A stretch of 64,000 bases of DNA from Lewinellaceae bacterium (GTDB lineage Bacteria; Bacteroidota; Bacteroidia; Chitinophagales; Saprospiraceae): positions 806,001 through 870,000 of the forward strand of contig JACJYD010000002.1 of NCBI GenBank assembly GCA_020636275.1, given 5' to 3'. Below, piece after piece: positions 33,201-40,965 of the stretch. The translations under genes and the position numbers were made by a program. Under the pieces are notes generated by a model. It worked only from the letters and a program-made list of their open reading frames with translations. It made no database searches and was not told where the DNA came from. How positions within the stretch are numbered: the first letter of the stretch is position 1; each line of letters opens with the position of its first letter.

Positions 33201-34275
33201 CGCCACCTACCTGTGGAGCGACGGATCGACCGGACAAACCCTTCTTGTCGAGGAAAATGGCCAGTATTGGGTGCAAGTCAGTACCCCGCTTGGAACGGTC
33301 TCCGACACGGTGAATATCACCCTGATCCCCGCGCCAATCGTTTTGCTGCAGGATACGACCATCTGCACGGGCGACAGCGCCGTCATTTCGGCCAACGTGG
33401 ACAATGCCACCTTCCTCTGGAGCACTGGAGATACGACGTCTTCTATCCAGGTCAGCCAGCCGGGCTTTTACACACTGACGGCGACCAATTCGCTGGGGTG
33501 TTCGGATCAGGATACGATGCAGGTGACCTTCCATCCCGTTCCCGAAATTGAATTTCAGATCGCAAATGAAACCTGCCTGGGCGACGCCTCCGGGATGATC
33601 ACGGTGATCGTCACCGGGGGGCAGGGCGATTACAGTTATGCCTGGGAAAACAGCCCGGTTGTTGAGTCTGTCTTATCCGACCTGCCGCCCGGCATCTATA
33701 CTCTGTTGTTGACCGACGGGTCCTGTTCCTATTCCGACAGTGCCGAGGTGTTGCCGGGGATCGACCCTCAGGCGGTTATCCTCAACGCCGACTCCGCCTG
33801 CGTGAACGAGCCCTATCTCTTTTTGAACGGATCCACCGACGCCGATGAATATTCCTGGTATATCGGGGGGTCATTAGAGAGTCAGGAGCCGGAATTTGAA
33901 TTTACTTTTGAAAGCCCGGCTACCTATCTCATCAGCCTGGTAGCCGCCGCCGGTGAATGTTTCGACACCGCCTATTACGCGCTGGTGGTGCAAAACGACA
34001 GCATATGCAACCCGGCTTCCAGTGTTTTTGAAGAAAATGTGAGTTACCGCATTTTCCCCAATCCGGTAAAGGACTTGGTGTTCATTCAGGGGTTGTCGCC
34101 TGGCACGATCGTCGAGATCTACGATGTCACGGGCGTAACGCGGATCCGGGAGGAGGATACAGATGGGGTGATCGAGGTATTGGGGTTGCCTGAAGGCGTT
34201 TATTTTCTCCGGGTTTGGCATGCAGCGTCAACTTTACATCCGGTGGGTGGAGTCTGGTCGTTTATTAAAGGTTAA
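30262..34275 (+). CDS. Large T9SS-sorted beta-helix/PKD protein, 1,337 aa
   Basis: ATG at 30262 gives a signal peptide (NQLLLLCLLFPLFAHAQ); a TTG nine bases upstream is ignored. Two tandem right-handed beta-helix modules share the same opening: LSGAYTIGGASPDYATIAAA (near residue 20) and LSGNYSLGGPGADFATLSEM (near 550), each followed by PGSSAVNT. Then come two Ig-like repeats (ATYLWSDGSTGQT; ATFLWSTGDTTSS), a SprB-like repeat (GGQGDYSYAWENS), a PKD-like domain and a sorting domain (YRIFPNPVKDLVFIQGL ... PEGVYFLRVW). An adhesin or surface-matrix role is likely. It shares its N-terminal module with the frameshifted gene at 51354. Confidence 0.88.
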   Translation: MKNQLLLLCLLFPLFAHAQLSGAYTIGGASPDYATIAAAVTALNQSGVNGPVVFNIRNGSYVEQAMMNAIPGSSAVNTVTFQSESGDSTAVTWEWGTGNLGANYVFFAQNLTNVHFKKLTLKRPATGNNGRTVAYLSTCDNIYFENCVISGSGEANNYQEDLIEAGYCSSLYFVNNRFVNGYTAVTSAGNYLGPFTGYAFFEHNFFENQRDAGVYCIYLDHVDVIENTFTSVNKNGCTAIQIADSDNASTITRNSILFDNTILSGNTGIEISNKSASAANTLIANNMIGAFGGNGGSNGISVKSSTGVDIFFNTVRTRKTPGYECYAISIWESQQTGLLNNNFVCEGSPTVAYFQGTTDTGDYNNYYTEPGVNWLNTLDAGPNCHSVDPNFLSSTDLHIATSDLADAGMPLAGISEDFDGDLRDPLHPDIGADEFLPADLDVGILQFNSPVRFVPYCDTLPDMVVTLKNYGLNTLTSATIVLTVNAIPHVTFNWTGDLPYLGEEEVNLGSFPFVDATRYDLQAFTTSPNGLADEYLKNDTASFLNFHMPLSGNYSLGGPGADFATLSEMNANLVNAGLCGPTTILIADGAYDDNIIIDTLPGSSAVNTLWITSASQDSSKVVITDDYPSPYKQIVFLDGVSYVTLSHLTFDDDGAGLDDLIRFRRGHDLAVTNCKLLGYYCNCAQNTDKGIYAVAVDSNLTIRQNLIQLSGGGFTLSGNLVNGRDVSVHFLVEQNLVYGSVLWLETARPVIRDNIFNGSFSRIEQCGGFEITHNQFYGGFALYTSSGDSASLFQNNALYHYEPNGASVSWDWALYLLSTSDVDIIHNTLKGAFNAGALGVNFCSDVRAYNNIFYQGAFNSNNVVSQNTSGSLISDHNLFFRSDSSVYVLTYRQTNFGQDLNSYFIDPKFSTDPDSLFYPTNGLMSNLAFPMGVADDLFHQPRDPNFPEMGAIELSLVPAVDLGPDRELCEGLLLDALNPGATYLWSDGSTGQTLLVEENGQYWVQVSTPLGTVSDTVNITLIPAPIVLLQDTTICTGDSAVISANVDNATFLWSTGDTTSSIQVSQPGFYTLTATNSLGCSDQDTMQVTFHPVPEIEFQIANETCLGDASGMITVIVTGGQGDYSYAWENSPVVESVLSDLPPGIYTLLLTDGSCSYSDSAEVLPGIDPQAVILNADSACVNEPYLFLNGSTDADEYSWYIGGSLESQEPEFEFTFESPATYLISLVAAAGECFDTAYYALVVQNDSICNPASSVFEENVSYRIFPNPVKDLVFIQGLSPGTIVEIYDVTGVTRIREEDTDGVIEVLGLPEGVYFLRVWHAASTLHPVGGVWSFIKG

Positions 34276-34296
34276 GTTCCGAAACAGGCGACGATG

Positions 34297-34316
34297 GTGC
34301 CAAAATATTTTGGCAC
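34297..34316. repeat. Perfect 20-bp palindrome after the beta-helix gene
   Basis: GTGCCAAAAT followed by its exact complement, 21 bp after the stop at 34275. It may act as a transcript end for that gene, though no U-run follows directly. Confidence 0.6.
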
Positions 34317-34568
34317 ACCACTGGTGCGCTAAATTTATTTGGCGCGCGAAAAGCCAGGCTTTGCGTGGTCTTTAGCTAGAAATTTACAGCCCTTCCCCCC
34401 GGGGCTTTCTCACCTCATTCCACCAGATTAGCGCCAGGAAGGGGCAAGAACGTGCAAACACCCTCGGAAGGAATTTTTTTCCGCCACCTTTCCAGATTAA
34501 GAGGACTCCTTTTACAAATCTGTAACATTGTTTTACACCCCTTATGCTGCCTGATTCCGGCCTGCCCA

Positions 34569-34576
34569 TATCTTTG
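34569..34576 (+). promoter_or_regulatory. -7 box for the 34606-36473 pair
   Basis: TATCTTTG matches TAnnTTTG, 29 bases before the ATG at 34606. Confidence 0.55.
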
Positions 34577-34605
34577 TCGCATTGTGTCACCAAACAGAAA
34601 ATGCC

Positions 34606-35556
34606 ATGCCAGTCCAGATCCTAGCTTTCCTGCTTTTTTTTCAAGTTTACCTTACCAGTCAGCCGGCAGGCGCCATCGTCTATAGATCCGTCGACGGAGG
34701 ACAGACGTGGCAGGACGCCAGTGGCGGATTGCCCAATGGCCTGCAGGTCAGGGACGTTTTTTCCGAGGGCGGAGCCATTTTATTGGCCGCTGAAAGCGGA
34801 CTGTTCCGCAACGCCAATCCCTTTTCCACTCCAAATTGGGAGAAACCCGGTTTCCTGAACATGACGGTCAACGGCATTTTTCCTGGGCTGAACGGGCCCT
34901 ACGTCTACAATTCCGGAAAAGGCCTTTTTCAGGAAATATCAGGTACGGGCATTTGGGTTCAAAAGTACCCTGACTTTAAAGACCGGATGGTGTTCACTGT
35001 TTTGGAGATCCCGGGCGGCAGTCTTTTCATCGGCTGCGACAACGGCCTGTTCAGATCCAACGACGGTGGAAAAAACTGGAAACAGATCTTTGTGGAAGAC
35101 GGGATCATGAGCATCACCACAGCCAATGGCGCGTTGGTCGGGAGCGGATTTCGAGGATTGTGGCGCTCCACCGACAATGGAAATCATTGGGAAAGGGTCC
35201 AGGCTGGAGAGGGCGTAGCCTTCCAAATAGCACTCCTGGATGAAGGGATAGCCGCTGTTACTTCCGGTCCGGAAAGGGCAATCGAAGAAATAGCGAACGG
35301 GCTGCTTTTTTCTTCCAACAGTGGCAAGACCTGGGAACACCTGGATAAGGGTCTCCCGCCGGTTCGGAGAATTTATGACATCGAACAAGCGGGAGGAAAC
35401 CTGTTTTGTAGTCTCGATACCGGTATTTACCGGTCTTCCGATCGCGGCAAGACCTGGGAACTCTTGCGCCCGGTCAAAGGTGAACAGCGGTTCGAATTGG
35501 CCGTTTCCGGGCAGACCCTCTATGCCGTAGTCGTAGCCGTGGTAGATGGGTGTTGA
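34606..35556 (+). CDS. BNR/sialidase-type beta-propeller protein, secreted
   Basis: The ATG at 34606 begins a short signal peptide (MPVQILAFLLFFQVYLTSQ). The body has at least five Asp-box/BNR units of the form S-x-D-G-G-x-x-W: YRSVDGGQTWQD, FRSNDGGKNWKQ, WRSTDNGNHWER, FSSNSGKTWEHL, YRSSDRGKTWEL. These form a seven-bladed or similar propeller as in VPS10-like and photosystem-assembly proteins. Catalytic sialidase residues are not evident, so it is more likely a binding protein. It precedes the membrane regulator gene by 29 bp, suggesting a shared transcript and perhaps a sensing partnership. Confidence 0.8.
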   Translation: MPVQILAFLLFFQVYLTSQPAGAIVYRSVDGGQTWQDASGGLPNGLQVRDVFSEGGAILLAAESGLFRNANPFSTPNWEKPGFLNMTVNGIFPGLNGPYVYNSGKGLFQEISGTGIWVQKYPDFKDRMVFTVLEIPGGSLFIGCDNGLFRSNDGGKNWKQIFVEDGIMSITTANGALVGSGFRGLWRSTDNGNHWERVQAGEGVAFQIALLDEGIAAVTSGPERAIEEIANGLLFSSNSGKTWEHLDKGLPPVRRIYDIEQAGGNLFCSLDTGIYRSSDRGKTWELLRPVKGEQRFELAVSGQTLYAVVVAVVDGC

Positions 35557-35585
35557 AAAACCCCGGAATTGCGCTATTTTTAGGG

Positions 35586-36473
35586 ATGATCTCCAATCGT
35601 TTTCTCCACAAACTGCTGCCATTGCTCTTTGCCCTGCCCATTATGGTCTTGCTGGTGGCGGTGTCGCCTTCCCAAAACACCGGTGATCTTTCGCCCGAAA
35701 AGATCAACCTCGCCCTGCGACGCACCGCCGACGGCCTGCTCCGCGCATCGGGCGACAGCACGAGTCGTATCCCGGCCATTGAACAGGTCGCGGGGGAAGT
35801 CTGGCGCATTCGCCTCGACCAGCCGTTCCAATACGAGCAGCTTCCGGCATTGCTCCAGACTTCGCTCGACCTATACGGGATCAAACAGCCCTACGAAGTG
35901 GCGGTGCGCCGGTGCGGTGATGCGACTATCGACCTGGGCTATCATCAGCTGGATGTATTGCAGGAGGGCGATGTGCCTTGCACCGGTCGGGAGATGCCCG
36001 ATGGCTGCCATTTCATCGAGATCACTTTTTTGAAAAATGGCGGCAAAAGCCTTTTGCGGCAAGGCATTACCGCATTGATGCTGCTGAGCCTGGCAGGGTT
36101 GACCAGCATTTGGTTTTTCCGTCGCCAAAGATCCCTATCTGGTCAGCCTGGTCCTGCCGGGGATACAGAATGGCTGACATTCGGTAACTCGCGCCTCGAT
36201 GTCGCCGGCCAGGTGCTCCAATGTGGGAGTACCCGTCAAAACCTGACCTTTCGGGAAACGAAACTGCTGCGGCTGTTCGTCGGCAATCCCGACCGGGTGC
36301 TCGAACGGGAATACATCCTTCACCATGTCTGGGCGGACGAAGGGGTTTTAGTGGGGCGCAGCATCGATGTTTTCGTATCGAGGTTGCGGAAAAAACTGGC
36401 AGCTGACCCCACGGTCAGCATTGTGGCCGTGCATGGGGTAGGGTACAGACTGGAGACGGGGAAAGAGGGGTAG
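35586..36473 (+). CDS. Membrane-anchored winged-helix regulator (one-component)
   Basis: Start at the ATG at 35586 (a GTG at 35550 is possible). Residues about 8-28 form one membrane helix and about 163-180 a second (ALMLLSLAGLTSIWFF), with a periplasmic domain of some 130 residues between them containing two Cys (RRCGDAT, DVPCTGRE) that could pair. The C-terminal 95 residues are an OmpR/PhoB-type winged helix: LTFRETKLLRLFVGNPDRVL ... GRSIDVFVSRLRKKL ... VAVHGVGYRLE. So a periplasmic signal is coupled directly to DNA binding, the reverse topology of ToxR. The propeller gene upstream is a likely functional partner. Confidence 0.85.
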   Translation: MISNRFLHKLLPLLFALPIMVLLVAVSPSQNTGDLSPEKINLALRRTADGLLRASGDSTSRIPAIEQVAGEVWRIRLDQPFQYEQLPALLQTSLDLYGIKQPYEVAVRRCGDATIDLGYHQLDVLQEGDVPCTGREMPDGCHFIEITFLKNGGKSLLRQGITALMLLSLAGLTSIWFFRRQRSLSGQPGPAGDTEWLTFGNSRLDVAGQVLQCGSTRQNLTFRETKLLRLFVGNPDRVLEREYILHHVWADEGVLVGRSIDVFVSRLRKKLAADPTVSIVAVHGVGYRLETGKEG

Positions 36474-36483
36474 GGGTTCTCGC

Positions 36484-37614
36484 CTACTGTTTTACAAATA
36501 CCGCCTGCTCCATTTGCCCCTTGCCATTTGACAATTGGCACACATACATCCCTTTCTCCAGGCCGGCAATATCCAATACTTCTTCCAGTTGGCCGGGTGC
36601 GGAGGTAATGGATTTTCGATACACTTCTGGTCCAACCATGGAATAGATGACTACCAAATAATCTCCCTTTTCCAGATTGCTTGCCCGGATCTGCAGAATA
36701 TCTCCAGCCGGATTGGGAAAAACCTCCAGCCCGGCCACCGCAGGTTCTACCTTATTTACCCCCGACGGAATATCCACGTTCTTGTACTGAACAGTGACCA
36801 CCTGCAACTGCGTATTATCCGTTGTGCAGATGGCGATCGGCTCCTTGGACTGGTCGTTCAAAAAATAGTAAGTAACAGTGGTGTCAACCCCAAGGGGGCT
36901 CAATTGGAGGTACTGGATCGCGATATCCGTAACATCCAGCCAGCCCAGCGGAGCTATCTTCGCATCGAGGCGGGTTTCGGTGTATTGCGTTCTTTTTTCG
37001 CGCAACACATCAAATGTGCCACCGGGAATGGATAAGGAGCCCCAGGCGTCCACCGCATCGAGCCGGTTGATGGCCACCCGGAGGCGCATGGAATCCGGGT
37101 TCACAGGCAATTGACCCACTCCTGGCAGGATGCTGGGATGGAAGGGGAGCAAGAGCCCCGAACTGGTTTGATGGATATCGAAGAAATTGACCGGCGCCCG
37201 GCTTTGAACGATCGGCGGATAATATTCGGCGATGAGGTCGAGGCTCAGCAGGGATGGGTCCGGGCCGCTAATGCCCAATAACGATACATTCTGCGCAGAA
37301 ACCTGGAGGTAGGCGTCCACCTCCGGCGTGGTGGTCTGGTAATACAATGTTGCCGATGGAAAAGAATCGAAATCCGGGCCGGCCTGGCCGTCCTGAAAGA
37401 TCTGTTCGAACGTGTACGAAGGCTGCAGGTTGCTGAAATCCCATTGTTGATCGCCACCCGGCGGAGTCATGACGATTCCCTGGGGCTGGTTGTCCACCGC
37501 GAATCGCAGTGTGTCGCCCAAAGCAGGAAATACGGAGTTGGTGATGGTGATCTGGGCGGAAAGCGGGAGTAGAAGGCCCAGGGAGAGCAGGCAGGAGAGG
37601 GAGAGGTTTTTCAT
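36484..37614 (-). CDS. T9SS-sorted secreted protein, 376 aa
   Basis: Start at 37614 gives the signal peptide MKNLSLSCLLSLGLLLPLSA. The mature protein begins ITITNSVFPALGDTLRFAVD, seen in many uncharacterised secreted Bacteroidota proteins, and is beta-rich. The end is a type A sorting domain (LEVFPNPAGDILQIRASNLE ... LEKGMYVCQLSNGKG). Function unknown. Convergent with the membrane regulator gene with only 10 bp between stops. Confidence 0.8.
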   Translation of the reverse strand: MKNLSLSCLLSLGLLLPLSAQITITNSVFPALGDTLRFAVDNQPQGIVMTPPGGDQQWDFSNLQPSYTFEQIFQDGQAGPDFDSFPSATLYYQTTTPEVDAYLQVSAQNVSLLGISGPDPSLLSLDLIAEYYPPIVQSRAPVNFFDIHQTSSGLLLPFHPSILPGVGQLPVNPDSMRLRVAINRLDAVDAWGSLSIPGGTFDVLREKRTQYTETRLDAKIAPLGWLDVTDIAIQYLQLSPLGVDTTVTYYFLNDQSKEPIAICTTDNTQLQVVTVQYKNVDIPSGVNKVEPAVAGLEVFPNPAGDILQIRASNLEKGDYLVVIYSMVGPEVYRKSITSAPGQLEEVLDIAGLEKGMYVCQLSNGKGQMEQAVFVKQ

Positions 37615-37969
37615 AATATTATTCAGTTTTTTGAGAAAAAGTGTATGCAAATATGAATCATTCCGAATTTTGATTCTTTGATGTTTTTAAACCGCGAAGG
37701 CGCTAAGGACGCTAAGGCATCCAGCCTTGGCACAACAGGTAATTGTAAAGACCCGACGTCTTAGCGTTCTTAGCGCCTTCGCGGTTCATTTATTTTTGAG
37801 CTTTTTCAAAATTTAGGATCACTCAAGTAAGGATTGTTTCAGACCCGGATGCGAAATACCAAATTAGAGCATTTTCTTGGATTGAGTTGGATTTTCTTTC
37901 TTGGATGAGGGTCTTCCAATGCTAATATTTCCCCAATCCCTTATTTTACTTCCCTAAAATGCTCTTATC
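37615..37969. other. Intergenic region with nested inverted repeats
   Basis: 355 bp without a gene, holding the repeat structure 37653-37826. Downstream of it up to the ATG at 37970 the DNA is AT-rich and should contain the promoter of the GH3 gene, but no exact -7 box is seen. Confidence 0.5.
37653..37826. repeat. Nested inverted-repeat element
   Basis: Inner arms 37690-37717 and 37759-37786 are inverted repeats matching at 26 of 28 bases (core CGCGAAGGCGCTAAGG), of a type that recurs in many Bacteroidota genomes as far as I recall. Outer, more decayed arms (37653-37672 and 37807-37826, about 14 of 20) resemble the terminal repeat of the 11044-11509 element (core TCATCCCGAATTTTG). Confidence 0.65.
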
Positions 37970-40423
37970 ATGCGCCCCTTCTTTCTTCTTATTCTTGCGG
38001 TTCTTTTATCCACCATTGCCAATGCCCAACCCACCCGCCTCCTCGCCCAAATGACTCCAAAGGAAAAACTGGAACAACTCTTCATGGTGGACCGAAGCTT
38101 AGGCTTCGAAAATACCCGCCTGAATATCCCGGCAATCCATTTCGAAGAAGCCCTCCACGGCCTCACCACCCCCGGATCCACAGCCTTCCCGCCATCCATC
38201 GCCCTGGCCGCCTCCTTCGATACCCTGTTGATGCAGCGCGTCGCCGGCGCCATCGCCACCGAATGCCGCGCCCAGGGCGTGCGCATGGTGCTCTCGCCGG
38301 TGCTCAATCTGGCGACAGACGTACGCTGGGGGAGGGTGGAGGAAACGTATGGAGAAGACCCTTTCCTGACCTCCCAGATGGGGCTGCACTTCGTGCGGAC
38401 CATCGAGCAAATGGGCGTAGTGACCTGCCCGAAGCATTTCGTAGCCAATCACGGCGAGGGGGGACGAGACAGCTATCCCATCCATTTCAGTGAGCGCTAC
38501 CTGGAGGAGACGCACCTGGCGCCGTTCAAAACGGCGGTGTTGCAAGGCGGAGCCCGGAGCATCATGACGGCTTACAACTCCCTCGACGGCAGGCCTTGCA
38601 CGGCAAATAACTGGTTGCTCAACGAAAAACTGAAAGGGGAGTGGGGCTTCCGCGGATTCGTCATCAGCGATGCGGGGGCAACCGGCGGGGCCAATGTGCT
38701 GCATTTTACAGCGGCCGATTATGAAGACGCCGGCCAACAGGCGATCGAGAACGGACTGGATGTGATCTTTCAAACCAGCGCCGATCACCTGGCACTGTTC
38801 GAACGGCCTTTCCTCGACGGCAGCATCGACCCGGCTATGATCGACAGTGCGGTGGCCCGGGTGCTGCGGGTGAAGTACGAATTGGGGCTGTTCGACGATC
38901 CTTCCGGCGAGGTTTTCTCACCGGATATGGCCGCCCACCGGGCGCTGGCCAAAGAGGCAGCCCTGAAGTCGATCGTATTGCTGAAAAACGACGAGCGCAA
39001 GGTCCTGCCCCTGTCTCCGGAATATCGCCGCATCGCGGTGATCGGTCCAGATGCCATGGAAGCCAGGCTCGGTGGGTATAGCGGGCCTGGCAATGAGCCT
39101 GTCAATATCCTCCAAGGCTTGCGACGTGAACTGGGTGATGCTTGCACTATCGAATATGCCGAAGGGCCGGGACGCTCGGATACACCATGGACCTTCGTCC
39201 CGCCTGATGTGCTGTTCCACAAAGCGGACCAGGGCCTTGAAAAAGGCCTGCAGGGCACCTATTTCGCCAATATCGATATGACCGGTGATCCTGCCTTGGA
39301 GCGTATCGACGCAGATATCCGCTTTCAATGGACGCTCTCTTCGCCCGATCCGGCTATCCCTTACGATTTCTTTTCGGTAAAATGGGAAGGCCTGATCGTG
39401 CCTTCGGAAACGGGGCGTTTTCAGATCGGGATCGATGGAAATGACGGTTATCGCCTCTACCTCGACGATGAGCTGATTCTCGACACCTGGCGGGGGCAGA
39501 GCTACCACACCACGCTGGCCGATGTGGATTTCGAGGCCGGCGAGCCTCGCCGGCTGCGCATCGAATACGCCGAGCCCTCGGGCAATTCCTGGTTCCGCCT
39601 GATCTGGACCCTCGGAGTGCAAAACGACACCGAGAAGAAGATCCGCGAAACAGTGGATCTGGCCAGGACCAGCGATGCCGTCATCGTGGTGGCCGGGATC
39701 GAAGAGGGGGAGTTCCGGGATCGGAGCATTCTCGCGCTGCCGGGCCGGCAGGAGGAGCTGATCCTGCAGCTGGCCGAGACTGGCAAACCCCTGGTGGTCG
39801 TGCTCGTGGGCGGCAGCGCCATCACCATGGATCGTTGGCTCGACCGCGTGAATGCCGTGGTGGATGTCTGGTACCCCGGCGAAATGGGAGGAGAAGCCGT
39901 GGCCGAAGTGCTGAGCGGACGCTTCAATCCCGCCGGCCGCTTGCCCATCACCTTCCCCATGCGGGAGGGGCAGTTGCCGCTGGTCTACAACCACCGACCC
40001 ACCGGTCGAGGCGACGATTACGTCGATGGCTCCGGGCAACCGCTGTTCCCCTTCGGCTATGGTTTGAGCTACACCACATTTGAGTATTCCGATGCTGTGC
40101 TGGAAAAGCGACACCCCTCATCCGATACGACCGTCCTGTTTTTTACGTTAAAAAATGCAGGCGCATGGGACGGAGAAGAGGTCGTGCAGCTCTACATCCG
40201 AGACGAACTGTCGTCGGTTTCCCGTCCCGTGAAGGAGCTCAAGGGCTTCCAGCGCGTTTTCCTGAAAGCAGGAGAAGAACGGCGGCTTTCATTCGACATC
40301 ACCCCGGATATGCTCTCCATGCTCAACGAGGACATGGAAACTGTGGTGGAGCCCGGTTTTTTCCGCATCATGGTCGGTGGATCGAGCAGGGATATAAGGG
40401 TGAGGGAGCGGATGCAGTGGTAG
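37970..40423 (+). CDS. GH3 beta-glucosidase with PA14 domain
   Basis: Signal peptide MRPFFLLILAVLLSTIANAQ, then a GH3 catalytic domain: LSPVLNLATDVRWGRVEETYGEDP, CPKHFVANHGEGGRD and FVISDAG, the last with the nucleophile Asp. A PA14 module (about residues 420-545, GLQGTYFANIDMTGD ... DGNDGYRLYLDDELILDTW) is inserted in the C-terminal GH3 subdomain, as in many plant-polysaccharide beta-glucosidases, and a fibronectin III-like domain closes the protein (ELKGFQRVFLKAGEERRLSF). At 817 residues it is the usual size. Periplasmic hydrolysis of beta-linked oligosaccharides is expected; no SusCD pair is nearby. Confidence 0.92.
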   Translation: MRPFFLLILAVLLSTIANAQPTRLLAQMTPKEKLEQLFMVDRSLGFENTRLNIPAIHFEEALHGLTTPGSTAFPPSIALAASFDTLLMQRVAGAIATECRAQGVRMVLSPVLNLATDVRWGRVEETYGEDPFLTSQMGLHFVRTIEQMGVVTCPKHFVANHGEGGRDSYPIHFSERYLEETHLAPFKTAVLQGGARSIMTAYNSLDGRPCTANNWLLNEKLKGEWGFRGFVISDAGATGGANVLHFTAADYEDAGQQAIENGLDVIFQTSADHLALFERPFLDGSIDPAMIDSAVARVLRVKYELGLFDDPSGEVFSPDMAAHRALAKEAALKSIVLLKNDERKVLPLSPEYRRIAVIGPDAMEARLGGYSGPGNEPVNILQGLRRELGDACTIEYAEGPGRSDTPWTFVPPDVLFHKADQGLEKGLQGTYFANIDMTGDPALERIDADIRFQWTLSSPDPAIPYDFFSVKWEGLIVPSETGRFQIGIDGNDGYRLYLDDELILDTWRGQSYHTTLADVDFEAGEPRRLRIEYAEPSGNSWFRLIWTLGVQNDTEKKIRETVDLARTSDAVIVVAGIEEGEFRDRSILALPGRQEELILQLAETGKPLVVVLVGGSAITMDRWLDRVNAVVDVWYPGEMGGEAVAEVLSGRFNPAGRLPITFPMREGQLPLVYNHRPTGRGDDYVDGSGQPLFPFGYGLSYTTFEYSDAVLEKRHPSSDTTVLFFTLKNAGAWDGEEVVQLYIRDELSSVSRPVKELKGFQRVFLKAGEERRLSFDITPDMLSMLNEDMETVVEPGFFRIMVGGSSRDIRVRERMQW

Positions 40424-40446
40424 TTAAAATGGATCAATTTTCCGTT

Positions 40447-40965
40447 TCACGATCTCTCCAGGTTACGGAACCATTGCATAATAAAATCAGCCTGCTCCTC
40501 CGTCTCCGGCACCGGATGTTCCCGGTGGCGGCTGACCTTTTCGAAAACTTCTGCGATGGGTACACCACGGTTGACCAATATTCCGGCGGCAGCCATGGAG
40601 GAACGTCCTATACCCCCGTGGCAATGAACGACCACGTTTTTCCCCTCATCCAGTTTTTTGGAAAGAGATTGGGTAAAGGCTGAAAAGGCTGCTTCGTCAT
40701 TCGGAACCCCGAAGTCGGGGATGGGAAAGTGCCGGAATTCAATGTTGTGAACTAAACAAAGACGCGATTCTGCCGTCAGGTCGAGGGATCTTTGTTCCCA
40801 ATCCTCCAACAGGCAGACCACCAGGTCGACGCCCTGGGCTTTCAGGCCTTTGATATCATCTTCCAGTTTATTCCCTTCCTGCGGCCGGGGCATCATGCCC
40901 AGCCGTCCCGGGGCGGTTTCCGGTTCCAGGATCCAAAAAATCCTGGGGTGAATAGGCTCAGTCAT
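40447..40965 (-). CDS. Dual-specificity/tyrosine-type protein phosphatase
   Basis: The signature VVHCHGGIGRSSMAAAGIL (Cys115, Arg121) is the CX5R loop of cysteine phosphatases of the CDKN3/DSP type, with a general-acid Asp plausibly in FPIPDFGVPND. Length 172 residues from the ATG at 40965, which overlaps the stop of the GH26-like gene by 8 bp; a slightly earlier start is possible. Cytoplasmic. As last gene of the exopolysaccharide-type unit it may control the synthase or act on a polysaccharide-linked phosphate; this is inference. Confidence 0.83.
   Translation of the reverse strand: MTEPIHPRIFWILEPETAPGRLGMMPRPQEGNKLEDDIKGLKAQGVDLVVCLLEDWEQRSLDLTAESRLCLVHNIEFRHFPIPDFGVPNDEAAFSAFTQSLSKKLDEGKNVVVHCHGGIGRSSMAAAGILVNRGVPIAEVFEKVSRHREHPVPETEEQADFIMQWFRNLERS

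Larger units (their letters stand above)
34276..34605. other. Intergenic region with palindromes and a promoter box
   Basis: 330 bp without a gene. It holds a perfect 20-bp palindrome (34297-34316), a second imperfect hairpin just after it, and the -7 box at 34569-34576. Confidence 0.5.

Noticed and set aside
38918..40114. 398-codon minus-strand frame opposite the GH3 gene
   Set aside because: Shadow of GC-rich coding DNA; His/Gln/Asp-rich composition typical of antisense frames.
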